Shown here: piece after piece, positions 43,461-51,468 of the stretch
How the letters are laid out: each line of letters begins with the position of its first letter
Numbering within the stretch: the stretch's first letter is position 1
Source of the DNA: Bacillus ndiopicus
Lineage (GTDB): Bacteria > Bacillota > Bacilli > Bacillales_A > Planococcaceae
Reading direction: 5' to 3'
Assembly (NCBI RefSeq): GCF_000612805.1
Contig: NZ_HG964405.1
Coordinates: 443,963 to 507,962 of the forward strand
Length of the DNA: 64,000 nucleotides
Notes under the pieces: model-generated
The model's input: only the letters and a program-made list of their open reading frames with translations
What the model was told of the DNA's origin: nothing
Database searches by the model: none
Position numbers and translations under genes: made by a program

Positions 43461-43484
43461 GCCTGTTAATGCAAGATAAAATTG
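43461..43484. repeat. Short dispersed repeat, copy 1
   Basis: A 24-base segment starting GCCTGTTAAT and ending AAAATTG matches 60593-60616 at 22 of 24 positions. It lies in the leader of the GNAT gene and touches its RBS. Confidence 0.6.
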
Positions 43485-43495
43485 GAGGGATACAA

Positions 43496-44065
43496 ATGGA
43501 AATTTTGCACAATGAAGTTGTACGTTTGGAGCCTATTGAGCGTGAGCATATTGATGGGCTTTACGAAGCCGCGCACGATGAGCGAATTTGGGCTCATACG
43601 TCATTATATCTTATGACAAGGTCTGCTGTAGAAAATTATGTTGAATCCGCAATACAACAGCGTCAAGCTGGTACAGCGATTACCTTTGTTATTATCAATA
43701 AAGCAGCCGAAAAAATTGTCGGCTCAACGACATTATTTGAGATTGATCCTTCCCATAAGCGATTAGAGATTGGTTATACATGGATAACTCCAGCATGCTG
43801 GGGAACCTCGATAAATACAAATTGTAAATATGTTTTGCTAACTTATTGTTTTGAACAGCTTGGAATGAACCGTGTACAGCTAAAAACAGATAATGAAAAC
43901 ATACGCTCTCAGCAGGCAATCGAACGCATTGGTGCTAAAAAAGAAGGAATTTTACGCAATCATATGGTGCGTAACAACGGAACGCTGCGCGATACCCATT
44001 TGTATAGCATTACAAAAGAAGAGTGGCCTGAAGTTAAAAGCCATTTTGAACAAAAATTATTATAA
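43496..44065 (+). CDS. GNAT-family N-acetyltransferase (RimJ/RimL-like)
   Basis: 189 residues from the ATG at 43496, 8 bases after GGAGGGA; an in-frame ATG at 43469 has no RBS. RimJ/RimL-type features are visible: VRLEPIEREHIDGLYEAAHD at the start, GSTTLFEIDPSHKRLEIGYTWITPACWGTSINTNCKYVLLTYCFEQLGMNRVQLKTDNENIRSQQAIERIGAKKEGILRNHM in the core. The pyrophosphate loop reads CWGTSINTN. It probably transfers acetyl from acetyl-CoA to an amino group of a protein N-terminus, an antibiotic or a small metabolite. The next gene is preceded by a hairpin, so it is likely transcribed alone. Confidence 0.9.
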   Translation: MEILHNEVVRLEPIEREHIDGLYEAAHDERIWAHTSLYLMTRSAVENYVESAIQQRQAGTAITFVIINKAAEKIVGSTTLFEIDPSHKRLEIGYTWITPACWGTSINTNCKYVLLTYCFEQLGMNRVQLKTDNENIRSQQAIERIGAKKEGILRNHMVRNNGTLRDTHLYSITKEEWPEVKSHFEQKLL

Positions 44066-44100
44066 GAGGCGTAGGCAAATCAGCTACGGCTATAAAATGC

Positions 44101-44152
44101 GAATGGGTGTCAAGAAATGCATGTGTTAACCTACTTTCTTTGATACCCATTT
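44101..44152 (+). terminator. Hairpin after the GNAT gene
   Basis: AATGGGTGTCAA pairs with TTGATACCCATT (one G-U) across a long loop. No T-run follows directly, so the call is weak. Confidence 0.45.
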
Positions 44153-44223
44153 GGATTATATAGGGGATTTTTGTAAAGAATGAAACGTGTAAAATTAAAA
44201 AGTTGTAGTGAAAAGGTGATAAA

Positions 44224-44688
44224 ATGGTGCATTATAAAATGTGGACTTTATGTATGGTGCAACGTGGGGATGAAGTGCTGTTATTAGATAGGCAGCATGA
44301 TCATTTTAAAGGCTTTATCCCTCCTGGCGGAAAGGTAGAGTTTCCTGAAAGCATTGCTGATAGTGCGATACGTGAAGTAGAAGAAGAAACTGGTTTACAA
44401 ATACATACGCTTACTTATAAGGGGTTATATGAATATGTTAATCCTACAAAAGGTGATAGGTATATGATTTTTAATTATTTAGCAACTGATTTTAGTGGCA
44501 CATTAATTGAAAATTCTCCAGAAGGAAAGGCGATGTGGGTGAAAATTGCGGATGTTGATAAATTGCCAATGCAAACCTCTATTCGAAGAAGGTTTCCGCT
44601 GTTTTTCGAGGAGGGCACATTTGAATTTCAAGTGGAGTGGAATGAGCAAGAAAACTGCGAAGGAGCTGTTCATATTCGACGTACATAA
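44224..44688 (+). CDS. Nudix hydrolase, 8-oxo-dGTP diphosphatase-like
   Basis: 154 residues with a complete Nudix box, GGKVEFPESIADSAIREVEEETGL, in the MutT/YtkD style. The context motifs (YKMWTLCMVQRGDEVLLLDRQHDHFKGFIPPGGKVE; LYEYVNPTKGDRYMIFNYLATDFSG) are those of 8-oxo-dGTP or related nucleotide hydrolases. It would prevent incorporation of oxidised nucleotides, although the substrate is not proven. An AAAAGGTG RBS precedes the ATG. It is monocistronic, with a terminator shared with the convergent ABC genes. Confidence 0.9.
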   Translation: MVHYKMWTLCMVQRGDEVLLLDRQHDHFKGFIPPGGKVEFPESIADSAIREVEEETGLQIHTLTYKGLYEYVNPTKGDRYMIFNYLATDFSGTLIENSPEGKAMWVKIADVDKLPMQTSIRRRFPLFFEEGTFEFQVEWNEQENCEGAVHIRRT

Positions 44689-44696
44689 AGACAAAA

Positions 44697-44728
44697 TGGC
44701 TGGCAAAATGAATGCCAGCTATTTTTTG
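44697..44728. terminator. Terminator between the Nudix gene and the convergent ABC permease
   Basis: TGGCTGGCA pairs with TGCCAGCTA and is followed by TTTTTTG on the plus strand. Confidence 0.8.
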
Positions 44729-46357
44729 TCAACTAGCTTTTTCTCTAAACAGCATTTTCCAAAGCGCGATATTAACAATAACTAATAGTATTAAATAAAT
44801 GAAAATCCAATTGGCATTTATTTTGGCAATGATAAAATGAATAATGACAAATGGTATAAGTGGCAGTAGCAATCCAAGTGTTTTCCAGCCTTGTGACTCA
44901 TTTGTTTGTGTAGATGGTTCCGAAAAGGGGATAGTTAGCCTTGCCCCTAAATAGCAAATAATGCTATAAATACAACCTACAATAAACACTGCAAGTAAAT
45001 CTGGTAAAACACGAACGCCATAAATAATACAGAAAATCGCTCCCAATACAATATAAAGCGGCATATATAGTTGTACAAGAAAGGCTTTCAACGTTCCTTT
45101 CTTATATGCTGAAAAGCTTGTCAGCGGTAATGCTTTAAAAATCCAAGCTCCTTTATATTTGCTTGAAAATTGCAGCATCAACACAGCTGTTGGGATAATA
45201 AGCATCGAAAAATATATTGTTAAATAGCTATTGCTTGTAGCGAAATCTACGGTTTCATTGCGCATCGTATTGAACATAAAAATAAACGGAATAACGATGG
45301 CAAATCCGAGAGAAGGATAAACCTTCAATTTAAAATCGCGCTCCTTCTTCATCATTAAAGAAGCGAAGCGATAAAAAGTTCTCTCTTCATGTGTCGGGCA
45401 AAGCAGGCGTAGGAAAAACGCTTTGATCGGATTGGCTTTGACCTTTTTTGATTTACTTGTTGCTAATAGTTTTTGTAAATTGCTTTCAAAGACAGGAATT
45501 AATTTAATATAGAGCCATAAAGACAATAAAGGCACAATAACGGAAAGTAAGCTAAGCATAATCATTAAAAAGTCTGTATTGTCATTTAATATAAGCTCAT
45601 AAGGTGCAGCAAACCACATTGGAATTAGAAATATACTCCACCAATCTAGCTCAACAGCGACGCTTAAATTGACAAGCTCGAAAGAACGAGCAACAAATTG
45701 ATAACCAACCATCATAGCGAGCGAGAGACCGATTTGTACATAATTAATCATATCTTTTAATTTTTCACCATCAAAAAATCTTAAAATCGCAATATATAAA
45801 ATGGCTGTTAAAACGACGATGAAAATATTAATAAAAACAAGCTGAACGGCTGTAATCACAAAAAATAATATCCCGTGTCTAAAGAAACCAACAATAAGGG
45901 GAATAGCTGTAAAGGCAATCGTTAAATAGCTTAAATAAATAATAATATGCACTAATTTTGCTGCGTTTAGCGTTTTGGATGAAATAGGTTTTGTTCCTAG
46001 AATATTGCGGTCCCGTAAATCAAGTAGTACAGATGAAAAATCTGAGATCATCGATGTCATAATAACGAAAAGTATCATTGAATAGGCGATACTCATTTGG
46101 AATAAAAACTGTGTACCGAAGCCGATAAACGGAATCAACATTAACCCCATAAATGTATAAATCCACAATGATTTAATATAACTGTATTTAGTCTCTTCCT
46201 TTTTCTTTGCTGTCTGATTAAATAAAGTAGGTACTTTACGTTCATCCATCGTAAGCTTTATCTGCAAAATGTGGCGCATAATCGTATAATCAATGCCCAT
46301 TTTAATGAAAATAAAGCGCATCTTATCAAGAAGCCGCAACGTTTTGAAATCTGTCAT
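44729..46357 (-). CDS. ABC transporter permease, large bacilli-type
   Basis: 542 residues with about ten to twelve hydrophobic segments and a basic cytoplasmic loop (about 300-330, KSKKVKANPIKAFFLRLLCPTHEERTFYRF). It resembles large permeases of Firmicute ABC exporters that pair with a separate ATPase, but I cannot name the subfamily. Its start overlaps the stop of the ATPase gene (4 bases), so they form a two-gene operon. The substrate is unknown. Confidence 0.85.
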   Translation of the reverse strand: MTDFKTLRLLDKMRFIFIKMGIDYTIMRHILQIKLTMDERKVPTLFNQTAKKKEETKYSYIKSLWIYTFMGLMLIPFIGFGTQFLFQMSIAYSMILFVIMTSMISDFSSVLLDLRDRNILGTKPISSKTLNAAKLVHIIIYLSYLTIAFTAIPLIVGFFRHGILFFVITAVQLVFINIFIVVLTAILYIAILRFFDGEKLKDMINYVQIGLSLAMMVGYQFVARSFELVNLSVAVELDWWSIFLIPMWFAAPYELILNDNTDFLMIMLSLLSVIVPLLSLWLYIKLIPVFESNLQKLLATSKSKKVKANPIKAFFLRLLCPTHEERTFYRFASLMMKKERDFKLKVYPSLGFAIVIPFIFMFNTMRNETVDFATSNSYLTIYFSMLIIPTAVLMLQFSSKYKGAWIFKALPLTSFSAYKKGTLKAFLVQLYMPLYIVLGAIFCIIYGVRVLPDLLAVFIVGCIYSIICYLGARLTIPFSEPSTQTNESQGWKTLGLLLPLIPFVIIHFIIAKINANWIFIYLILLVIVNIALWKMLFREKAS

Positions 46358-47142
46358 AGCTGTCCTCCGCCTACAACAGCAACGAATTGCTCCCCAATTT
46401 CCTGATGGCGATCGAAGCCTGTTAATTGATTGAAAATACGCTCTAGTGTACCCTCTGTATTTGTCGCCTGTAACTCTGCAAATGTACCGTCAGCAGCTAC
46501 TTTGCCGTCATGTAGCAAAATGATGCGACTGCTAATTTTCTCGACGACATCCATAATATGAGACGAGTAGAAAATCGTTTTTCCTTGCGCGGCTAATTGC
46601 GTTAAAATTTCCTTAAAAATCATAACACTATTTGCATCTAAGCCATTAATCGGTTCATCTAAAAATAAAATATCTGGATTATGTAAAACACTTGAAATAA
46701 TTAATAGCTTTTGACGCATTCCCTTTGAATAAGAGGAAATACGAGAATGGTATGCTTCGCCGACACCGAACAATTCCATTAAGGCTTGCGATTTATGGGC
46801 CGCTTCTTCTAAAGACAAGCCATAAAGCTGCCCAATAAATGTTAAATATTCATAGCCTGTTAAATTATCATAAACATCTGCAATTTCAGGGACATAGCCA
46901 ATTCTATGTTTATAGTCAATCGGGTTATTTTTTATATTTTCACCAAATAAGTGAATTTCACCACCATAACCACTCTCAATGCCTAAAATCAGCTTCACTG
47001 TTGTACTTTTACCAGCACCATTGGGCCCAATATAGCCGATAATTTCCCCTTTATGTACTCGTAAATTAACGCCTTTTAAAACTTCTTTGTTGCCATAACT
47101 TTTCGTTAAATTCGTCATTGTTAAAATTTCCTGCTGTTCCAT
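46354..47142 (-). CDS. ABC transporter ATP-binding protein
   Basis: 262 residues from the ATG at 47142, with AGGAG 8 bases upstream. The in-frame GTG at 47151 overlaps the RBS. Walker A is GPNGAGKST, the signature is YSKGMRQK (LSGGQ replaced by SKGM, as in many ABC-2 exporters), Walker B is ILFLDEPINGLD, and the H-loop is FYSSHI. It energises the permease encoded next. An XRE-AbrB regulator and a second ABC system are divergently encoded on the other side, so this gene faces the same intergenic region. Confidence 0.92.
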   Translation of the reverse strand: MEQQEILTMTNLTKSYGNKEVLKGVNLRVHKGEIIGYIGPNGAGKSTTVKLILGIESGYGGEIHLFGENIKNNPIDYKHRIGYVPEIADVYDNLTGYEYLTFIGQLYGLSLEEAAHKSQALMELFGVGEAYHSRISSYSKGMRQKLLIISSVLHNPDILFLDEPINGLDANSVMIFKEILTQLAAQGKTIFYSSHIMDVVEKISSRIILLHDGKVAADGTFAELQATNTEGTLERIFNQLTGFDRHQEIGEQFVAVVGGGQL

Positions 47143-47302
47143 TTTTGTCACTCCTTTCCTCTTATTATATACGGTAATCTATTCGAAAAGTTTCGCGAAT
47201 TAGGAAAAAAATGAAAGCAACTAAAAATAACATCTATGTTACAGTCGGTTGATAGACGATATCGTAATGATAGGGAATAATAAAAATAAGGAGATGAAAA
47301 GT

Positions 47303-47740
47303 ATGATAAGTATGAATTTAAAACAATTAAGAAAGAAGCATCAATATACACAAGAAGAAGTAGCAGAAAAAGTCAATGTATCGAGACAAGCTGTGGCGAA
47401 ATGGGAAAAGGGCGAATCAACTCCTGATATAACTATCTGTATTGAGTTAGCGAAATTATATGATGTGACACTCGATGATTTAGTGAATTATCAAGATGAG
47501 GTCGGGCTAGGTATTGCGCCAAAGGGAAAGCATTTATTTGGTGTAGCTGTCGTTGGAGAAAGAGGGCAAATTGTTATTCCGAAGAAGGCAAGAGATGTAT
47601 TTAAAATAGAGGTAGGCGATGCACTCATTATTGTTGGAGATGAGGAGCGTGGGTTAGCTATTATACCAGAAAGCTATACACAAAAATTTTTTAGTGAAGC
47701 CTTAAGAATTAATGAATTAGAAAGGGAGGATAGCAAATGA
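47303..47740 (+). CDS. XRE helix-turn-helix fused to SpoVT-AbrB domain, transcriptional regulator
   Basis: 145 residues from the ATG at 47303, 9 bases after AAGGAG; earlier in-frame ATGs at 47249 and 47294 are upstream of or touch the RBS. Residues about 4-60 are an XRE-type helix-turn-helix (LRKKHQYTQEEVAEKVNVSRQAVAKWEKGESTPDITICIELAKLYDVTLDDLV). Residues about 80-125 form a swapped-hairpin AbrB/SpoVT domain (VVGERGQIVIPKKARDVFKIEVGDALIIVGDEERGLAII). The regulator thus has two DNA-binding-type folds. Its stop overlaps the ATPase start (ATGA), so it is the first gene of an operon with an ABC-2 exporter and probably controls it. It is divergent from the other ABC system. Confidence 0.93.
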   Translation: MISMNLKQLRKKHQYTQEEVAEKVNVSRQAVAKWEKGESTPDITICIELAKLYDVTLDDLVNYQDEVGLGIAPKGKHLFGVAVVGERGQIVIPKKARDVFKIEVGDALIIVGDEERGLAIIPESYTQKFFSEALRINELEREDSK

Positions 47741-48465
47741 CAGTCGCCATTGATGTTCAAGAGTTATGTAAAAAATACGGACCGAAAACAGCGGTACATC
47801 CATTGTCGTTAACCGTTCAACAAGGGGAAATTTTTGCTTTGCTTGGCGTTAATGGTGCTGGGAAAACGACACTTATTAATATGTTATCTTCTTTGACAAA
47901 GCCTACAGAAGGCGAGGCATTTTTGTTAGGGAATAGCGTAATTACTGACAAGCAAAAAGTCAAACAATGCATTGCTGTTTCACCACAGGAAACAGCAATT
48001 GCACCAAATTTATCTGTACGCGAAAATTTGCTATTGATGGCAGGAGTGCATGGCTTTAATAAAGAAACAGCGAAGCTTAAAGTGAATGAAATGCTTGCGC
48101 TATTTTCCCTTAGCCCTGTAGAAAAGCAGCGCAGCAAAACATTATCTGGAGGCTGGCAGCGTCGATTGAGCATCGCAATGGCCTTAATAAGTGAGCCTGA
48201 AATTCTGTTTCTCGATGAACCAACATTAGGCTTAGATATTTTAGCAAGGCGTGAGCTATGGGCAATTATTCAAAACTTAAAAGGTAGAGTCACGCTTATT
48301 TTAACGACGCATTATTTAGAGGAGGCAGAGGCTTTAGCAGACCATATATGTATTATGAAAAATGGGCGTATTGAAGCATTAGGGACTATCGAGGAATTAA
48401 AGGAACAAACAGCCACAGAGAGATTTGAAGAGGCATTTGTCCAAATTGTAGGGGGAATGATGTAA
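47737..48465 (+). CDS. ABC-2 type transporter ATP-binding protein
   Basis: 242 residues. Walker A is GVNGAGKTT, the signature is LSGGWQRR (Trp for Gln in LSGGQ), Walker B is ILFLDEPTLGLD and the H-loop is LTTHYLEEAEALAD. The protein is typical of drug or antibiotic exporters with a separate ABC-2 permease, encoded directly afterwards with a 1-base overlap. Start overlap with the XRE-AbrB regulator shows translational coupling across all three. Confidence 0.93.
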   Translation: MTVAIDVQELCKKYGPKTAVHPLSLTVQQGEIFALLGVNGAGKTTLINMLSSLTKPTEGEAFLLGNSVITDKQKVKQCIAVSPQETAIAPNLSVRENLLLMAGVHGFNKETAKLKVNEMLALFSLSPVEKQRSKTLSGGWQRRLSIAMALISEPEILFLDEPTLGLDILARRELWAIIQNLKGRVTLILTTHYLEEAEALADHICIMKNGRIEALGTIEELKEQTATERFEEAFVQIVGGMM

Positions 48466-49196
48466 TGAGAGCGCTTGTATTTGCCAGTCGTACAGCAAAA
48501 GAGATTTTACGTGATCCATTAACATTAATATTCGGTATTGGCTTCCCAGTCATAATATTATTATTGCTAACTGCAATTGGTAAAAACATACCAAACGATT
48601 TATTTCAAATTGAGCAATTAACACCAGGCATTGCCGTGTTTAGTTTATCGTTTATGTCACTATTTTCAGCACAATTGATTGCAAAGGATAGAGCTAGCTC
48701 AATGTTAGCAAGATTATTTACAACGCCGATGACAGCGGCTGATTATATAATTGGCTATACGCTTCCGTTAATTCCGATGGCACTGGTACAGGGAAGTATT
48801 TGTTATATTGTCGCAATTTTACTAGGGATGGACATATCATCGAATATTCTTGTCGCATGGTTTCTGTTACTTCCTATTGCACTTGTTTTTATCGGTATCG
48901 GTCTATTGTGTGGCAGTGTTTTCAATGAAAAGGCAGTCGCAGGTATTTGTGGCGCACTCCTGACAAATGTAGTTGCTTGGCTATCAGGCACATGGTTTAG
49001 TCTTGATTTAGTAGGAAAAACCTTTAAAACAATTGCTTATAAATTACCATTTGTGCATGCTGTTGATATGGGAAAGTCAATTATAGACGGTACTAAAAAT
49101 GGAGTTTTGATAAATTTGAGCTGGGTATTAGGCTATAGTATTTTACTATTAATAATTGCGATTTTTATGTTCAAAAGAAGAATGCAGATTGATTGA
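48465..49196 (+). CDS. ABC-2 type transporter permease
   Basis: 243 residues with six hydrophobic segments, the ABC-2 family size. The N-terminal amphipathic start (MRALVFASRTAKEILRDPLTLIFGIGFPVIILLLL) and the second-half segment IALVFIGIGLLCGSVFNEKAVAGICG are typical. It forms the export channel with the ATPase encoded before it. The substrate is unknown; drugs or peptides are typical. A strong terminator lies 67 bases after the stop. Confidence 0.9.
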   Translation: MRALVFASRTAKEILRDPLTLIFGIGFPVIILLLLTAIGKNIPNDLFQIEQLTPGIAVFSLSFMSLFSAQLIAKDRASSMLARLFTTPMTAADYIIGYTLPLIPMALVQGSICYIVAILLGMDISSNILVAWFLLLPIALVFIGIGLLCGSVFNEKAVAGICGALLTNVVAWLSGTWFSLDLVGKTFKTIAYKLPFVHAVDMGKSIIDGTKNGVLINLSWVLGYSILLLIIAIFMFKRRMQID

Positions 49197-49262
49197 TATA
49201 TAGGCTAGGACTAACTATGAAAGACAAATAATTTTTTATATGAATAATGCAATATTAACAAG

Positions 49263-49313
49263 AAGCCTGAGCTATGTTGAAACACAAAATGGTCTTACAG
49301 CTCAGGCTTTTTT
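49263..49313 (+). terminator. Terminator after the XRE-AbrB/ABC operon
   Basis: AAGCCTGAGCT pairs with AGCTCAGGCTT and is followed by TTTTT. Confidence 0.85.
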
Positions 49314-49408
49314 ATTGCTTGAAAAAATACTGTTTATCCTAAAAAAATATTGTAAGCTAATGTAGAAATAAGCTGTAAGTTCAAAGAAGTCAACGAGTAT
49401 TTTGTCGG

Positions 49409-49900
49409 TTACTTATTTACTTGATTTCCCATAGAAATTGACAACCTATTCCACATATTAATCTGGTTAATAATCATAATTAAATCAATATATTCTTTTT
49501 CATCGTAATGCTCTCTTACTTGATGATACAGCTCATCACTAACCCCTTTCTCTGAAATTAGTGTTATATTTTCTGCTAATTCTAATGCTATTTGTTCTTT
49601 TGGGCTATAAATGTTCGTCTCTTTCCAAGCTTTTAATTGTTCAATTTGTTCATTGGATATTTTTAATTTTTGCGCTGCTTTTGTATGCATATTTAAGCAG
49701 TAAGAGCAGCCATTAATTTGTGATACTCTTAATTTAATTAATTCGGCTAACTTTTTATCAACTAACGCTTTTCTTACGTATTTTTCTAATTCCATCACTT
49801 TTTCTAAAGCTTTTGGTGCGACCTTGAAATAGTTTATTCTATTTTTCATGTTCATAAACCCTGCTGCTTTTACAATTCCCTTACTAATAAATTTACTCAT
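49409..49900 (-). CDS. AhpD-like carboxymuconolactone-decarboxylase-fold protein
   Basis: 163 residues from the ATG at 49900, with GAGGGAT close upstream; an ATG at 49912 includes that RBS. The core reads KLAELIKLRVSQINGCSYCLNMHTKAAQKLKISNEQIEQL and holds the C-x-x-C pair with following His of AhpD-type peroxidase-related proteins. They use the cysteine pair in thiol peroxide reduction or related redox chemistry. It is transcribed divergently from a TetR regulator with a shared intergenic palindrome, so it is probably an inducible stress protein. Confidence 0.88.
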   Translation of the reverse strand: MSKFISKGIVKAAGFMNMKNRINYFKVAPKALEKVMELEKYVRKALVDKKLAELIKLRVSQINGCSYCLNMHTKAAQKLKISNEQIEQLKAWKETNIYSPKEQIALELAENITLISEKGVSDELYHQVREHYDEKEYIDLIMIINQINMWNRLSISMGNQVNK

Positions 49901-50002
49901 CTTATCCCTCATTTCCTATAATTCGGTTGAAAATATACGGTGTAGGTAATAACTAATAATTTAAATTTATCTTGATCCATCAGAAAATGCCCCAGCGGAT
50001 AT

Positions 50003-50021
50003 AAGTGCAACACTTGTTGCA
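50003..50021. promoter_or_regulatory. Candidate TetR operator between the AhpD-like and TetR genes
   Basis: The palindrome TGCAACACTTGTTGCA (50006-50021) lies within AAGTGCAAC...; an exact inverted 9-base copy, GTTGCACTT, occurs at 50098-50106 just before the RBS of the TetR gene. Confidence 0.5.
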
Positions 50022-50125
50022 GTTATAGGTGTATCGTATAGTAGTGGTAGATAATTATCAATAGAATGTAAGCAAAAACTACAGACTACTATGATATGTT
50101 GCACTTAGAGGAGGTCATATGATTG

Positions 50126-50680
50126 ATGTATTCAACTAACAATCCTATCGCGATACAATCTCAGAAATGGTTAGTAACTGCTTTATTAGATTTAATGAAA
50201 GAAAAACCTTTTGACGCCATCACAGTCAAAGAAGTTGCTAAAAAAGCTGACTTAGACAGGAGTACTTTTTATAGAAATTTTAAAACAAAAGAGGATATCC
50301 TAAATCTATATCTCAACAAGTTAGCTGAGGAATATACAAATAGACTCGTTACAGCTGGTGAAATTGATATGAGGAAAGTATCAAAAATATTTTTAGAATT
50401 TATGAATGAACATATTGATTTAATCTGTTCTCTTAGGAAAAATGGATTATCTAGTTTTTTATTAGATGCTTTTAACAGGTGTTTACCTACTATTCATGCG
50501 TTAACCCAAGATAAATTTCCTCACACAATTAGTGAAGAAAATCTAGAATTTGCGTTAGCATTTAATGCAGGGGGGATGTGGAATATTCTGATGAAGTGGA
50601 TTGATGAAGATTTTATACATTCTACTACAGATTTAATAAGAGCTTTTGATGAAATAAGCTACTTTAATTATAAACAGTAA
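50126..50680 (+). CDS. TetR-family transcriptional regulator
   Basis: 184 residues. The N-terminal DNA-binding part is clear (SQKWLVTALLDLMKEKPFDAITVKEVAKKADLDRSTFYRNFKTKEDILNLYLNKLAEEY). The helical C-terminal domain follows the TetR_C type in DhaS-like Firmicute regulators. The ATG at 50126 lies 11 bases from GAGGAGG, and a TTG at 50123 is 8 bases from it, so the exact start is uncertain. A separate out-of-frame ATG at 50119 opens a 6-codon frame. Divergent to the AhpD-like gene, which it probably controls. Confidence 0.88.
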   Translation: MYSTNNPIAIQSQKWLVTALLDLMKEKPFDAITVKEVAKKADLDRSTFYRNFKTKEDILNLYLNKLAEEYTNRLVTAGEIDMRKVSKIFLEFMNEHIDLICSLRKNGLSSFLLDAFNRCLPTIHALTQDKFPHTISEENLEFALAFNAGGMWNILMKWIDEDFIHSTTDLIRAFDEISYFNYKQ

Positions 50681-50688
50681 GTACGATT

Positions 50689-50722
50689 AAAAGACCATCA
50701 ACTTCAAAGCTGATGGTCTTTT
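50689..50722. terminator. Terminator after the TetR gene, facing the YhfH-type gene
   Basis: AAAAGACCATCA pairs with TGATGGTCTTTT. It lies between the plus-strand TetR gene and the convergent small gene. Confidence 0.85.
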
Positions 50723-50727
50723 AATCA

Positions 50728-50853
50728 TTATAGAGAATCGCAGTTTTCACAGCTATGATCATAGCATTCGCTTTGCTCTTCCATTTTTTTGCCGCATTGT
50801 ACACACGTTTTCTCTGGTAAGTTTCTAAAAAATTCCACTACGTTTTCTAACAT
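50728..50853 (-). CDS. YhfH-type small cysteine-rich protein
   Basis: A 41-residue protein beginning MLENVVEFFRNLPEKTCVQC, with RBS AGGAGG 8 bases upstream on the minus strand. Six cysteines-type ligand positions include C17-x-x-C20, C30 and C35-x-x-C38, a zinc-ribbon-like pattern. It resembles the short YhfH proteins of bacilli (FFRNLP...K-x-C-x-x-C...E-x-Q-x-x-C...C-x-x-C), whose function is unknown. It is preceded by a promoter flanked by a large inverted repeat, so it is strongly regulated. Confidence 0.8.
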   Translation of the reverse strand: MLENVVEFFRNLPEKTCVQCGKKMEEQSECYDHSCENCDSL

Positions 50854-50870
50854 TTTAAATTCCTCCTAAT

Positions 50871-50942
50871 CGATATCTGTTATATATCGTTCATTTAATA
50901 TTTACATTGTATTATAACAGATATCGACAGTCAACAGAATAA
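50871..50942 (-). promoter_or_regulatory. Promoter with paired inverted arms upstream of the YhfH-type gene
   Basis: On the minus strand TTGACT and TACAAT are 17 bases apart. The arms CGATATCTGTTATA (50871-50884) and TATAACAGATATCG (50913-50926) form a perfect 14-bp inverted repeat separated by 28 bases. One arm lies inside the spacer of the promoter, the other in the leader. This is a good arrangement for repression by a dimer pair or loop. Confidence 0.65.
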
Positions 50943-50986
50943 TTAGAAAATTCGATTATATTTTATGGCTATTTTGTGTCAAATAA

Positions 50987-51013
50987 AAAAGCCCGTCATT
51001 TGACGAGCTTTTG
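50987..51013 (-). terminator. Terminator-like hairpin at the GNAT remnant
   Basis: AAAAGC-CCGTCA pairs with TGACG-AGCTTTT. It overlaps the end of the remnant gene, as a terminator of the former intact gene would. Confidence 0.65.
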
Positions 51014-51133
51014 ATTGTTCCAATCCTTTGATAATAAGCTGTAGGTAGCTAAGTCTTCATAGTGGTCATATAGCCACTGCCCATCTCTTTTGATACCTTC
51101 ATTAAGAAAGCCCAATCTTTCAGGGATGGCTTT
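50996..51133 (-). pseudogene. C-terminal remnant of a RimL-type GNAT acetyltransferase
   Basis: The minus strand reads SKAIPERLGFLNEGIKRDGQ followed by WLYDHYEDLATYSLLSKDW and a stop. This is the typical C-terminus of RimL-like acetyltransferases (S-x-x-I-P-E-R-L-GF). Nothing upstream continues the fold, and no start with RBS is present, so most of the gene has been lost. Confidence 0.75.
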
Positions 51134-51186
51134 GCTTTATAGATTATAACTTTCAACTCAATGATACCTAACAAGAGGGGATTATT

Positions 51187-51468
51187 TTAAGAAGCTTCTA
51201 AACGTTCTCCAACTTGCTGTAAATACAATGTATATTTAACTAGTACAATAGGAATAGCGGTAAAAATGCAGGTAATAAGAAGGATAGGTACTGTGAAGTA
51301 TGCTGCGTCATATAATCGTGTGTAGCCAAAGCTAATGATGGCAAAGAGCGCAATGAAAACGATAGATGGGACACGAGGAAATAGGAAGCTTACAAGTCCC
51401 CCGATTATCATTAATAGCATAACTAAAATAAAAAATGTCCAATGGTTAATTAAAAAAAGCAATAACAT
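51187..51468 (-). CDS. Small membrane protein, unknown
   Basis: 93 residues with three hydrophobic segments (about 3-28, 33-50, 55-80) and a short hydrophilic C-terminus (KYTLYLQQVGERLEAS). RBS AGGAGGAC precedes the ATG on the minus strand. No domain is recognised. It is divergent from the ECF sigma operon, with a 140-base intergenic region. Function cannot be assigned. Confidence 0.72.
   Translation of the reverse strand: MLLLFLINHWTFFILVMLLMIIGGLVSFLFPRVPSIVFIALFAIISFGYTRLYDAAYFTVPILLITCIFTAIPIVLVKYTLYLQQVGERLEAS

Noticed and set aside
43695-43919. Open reading frame of 74 codons on the minus strand within the GNAT gene
   Set aside because: It is antisense to the acetyl-CoA-binding segment of the GNAT protein and without an RBS.
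50871-50889. Fur/PerR/Zur box upstream of the YhfH-type gene
   Set aside because: CGATATCTGTTATATATCG has dyad symmetry but does not fit the 7-1-7 TGATAAT-type or TTATAAT-type pattern, so no named regulator is assigned.
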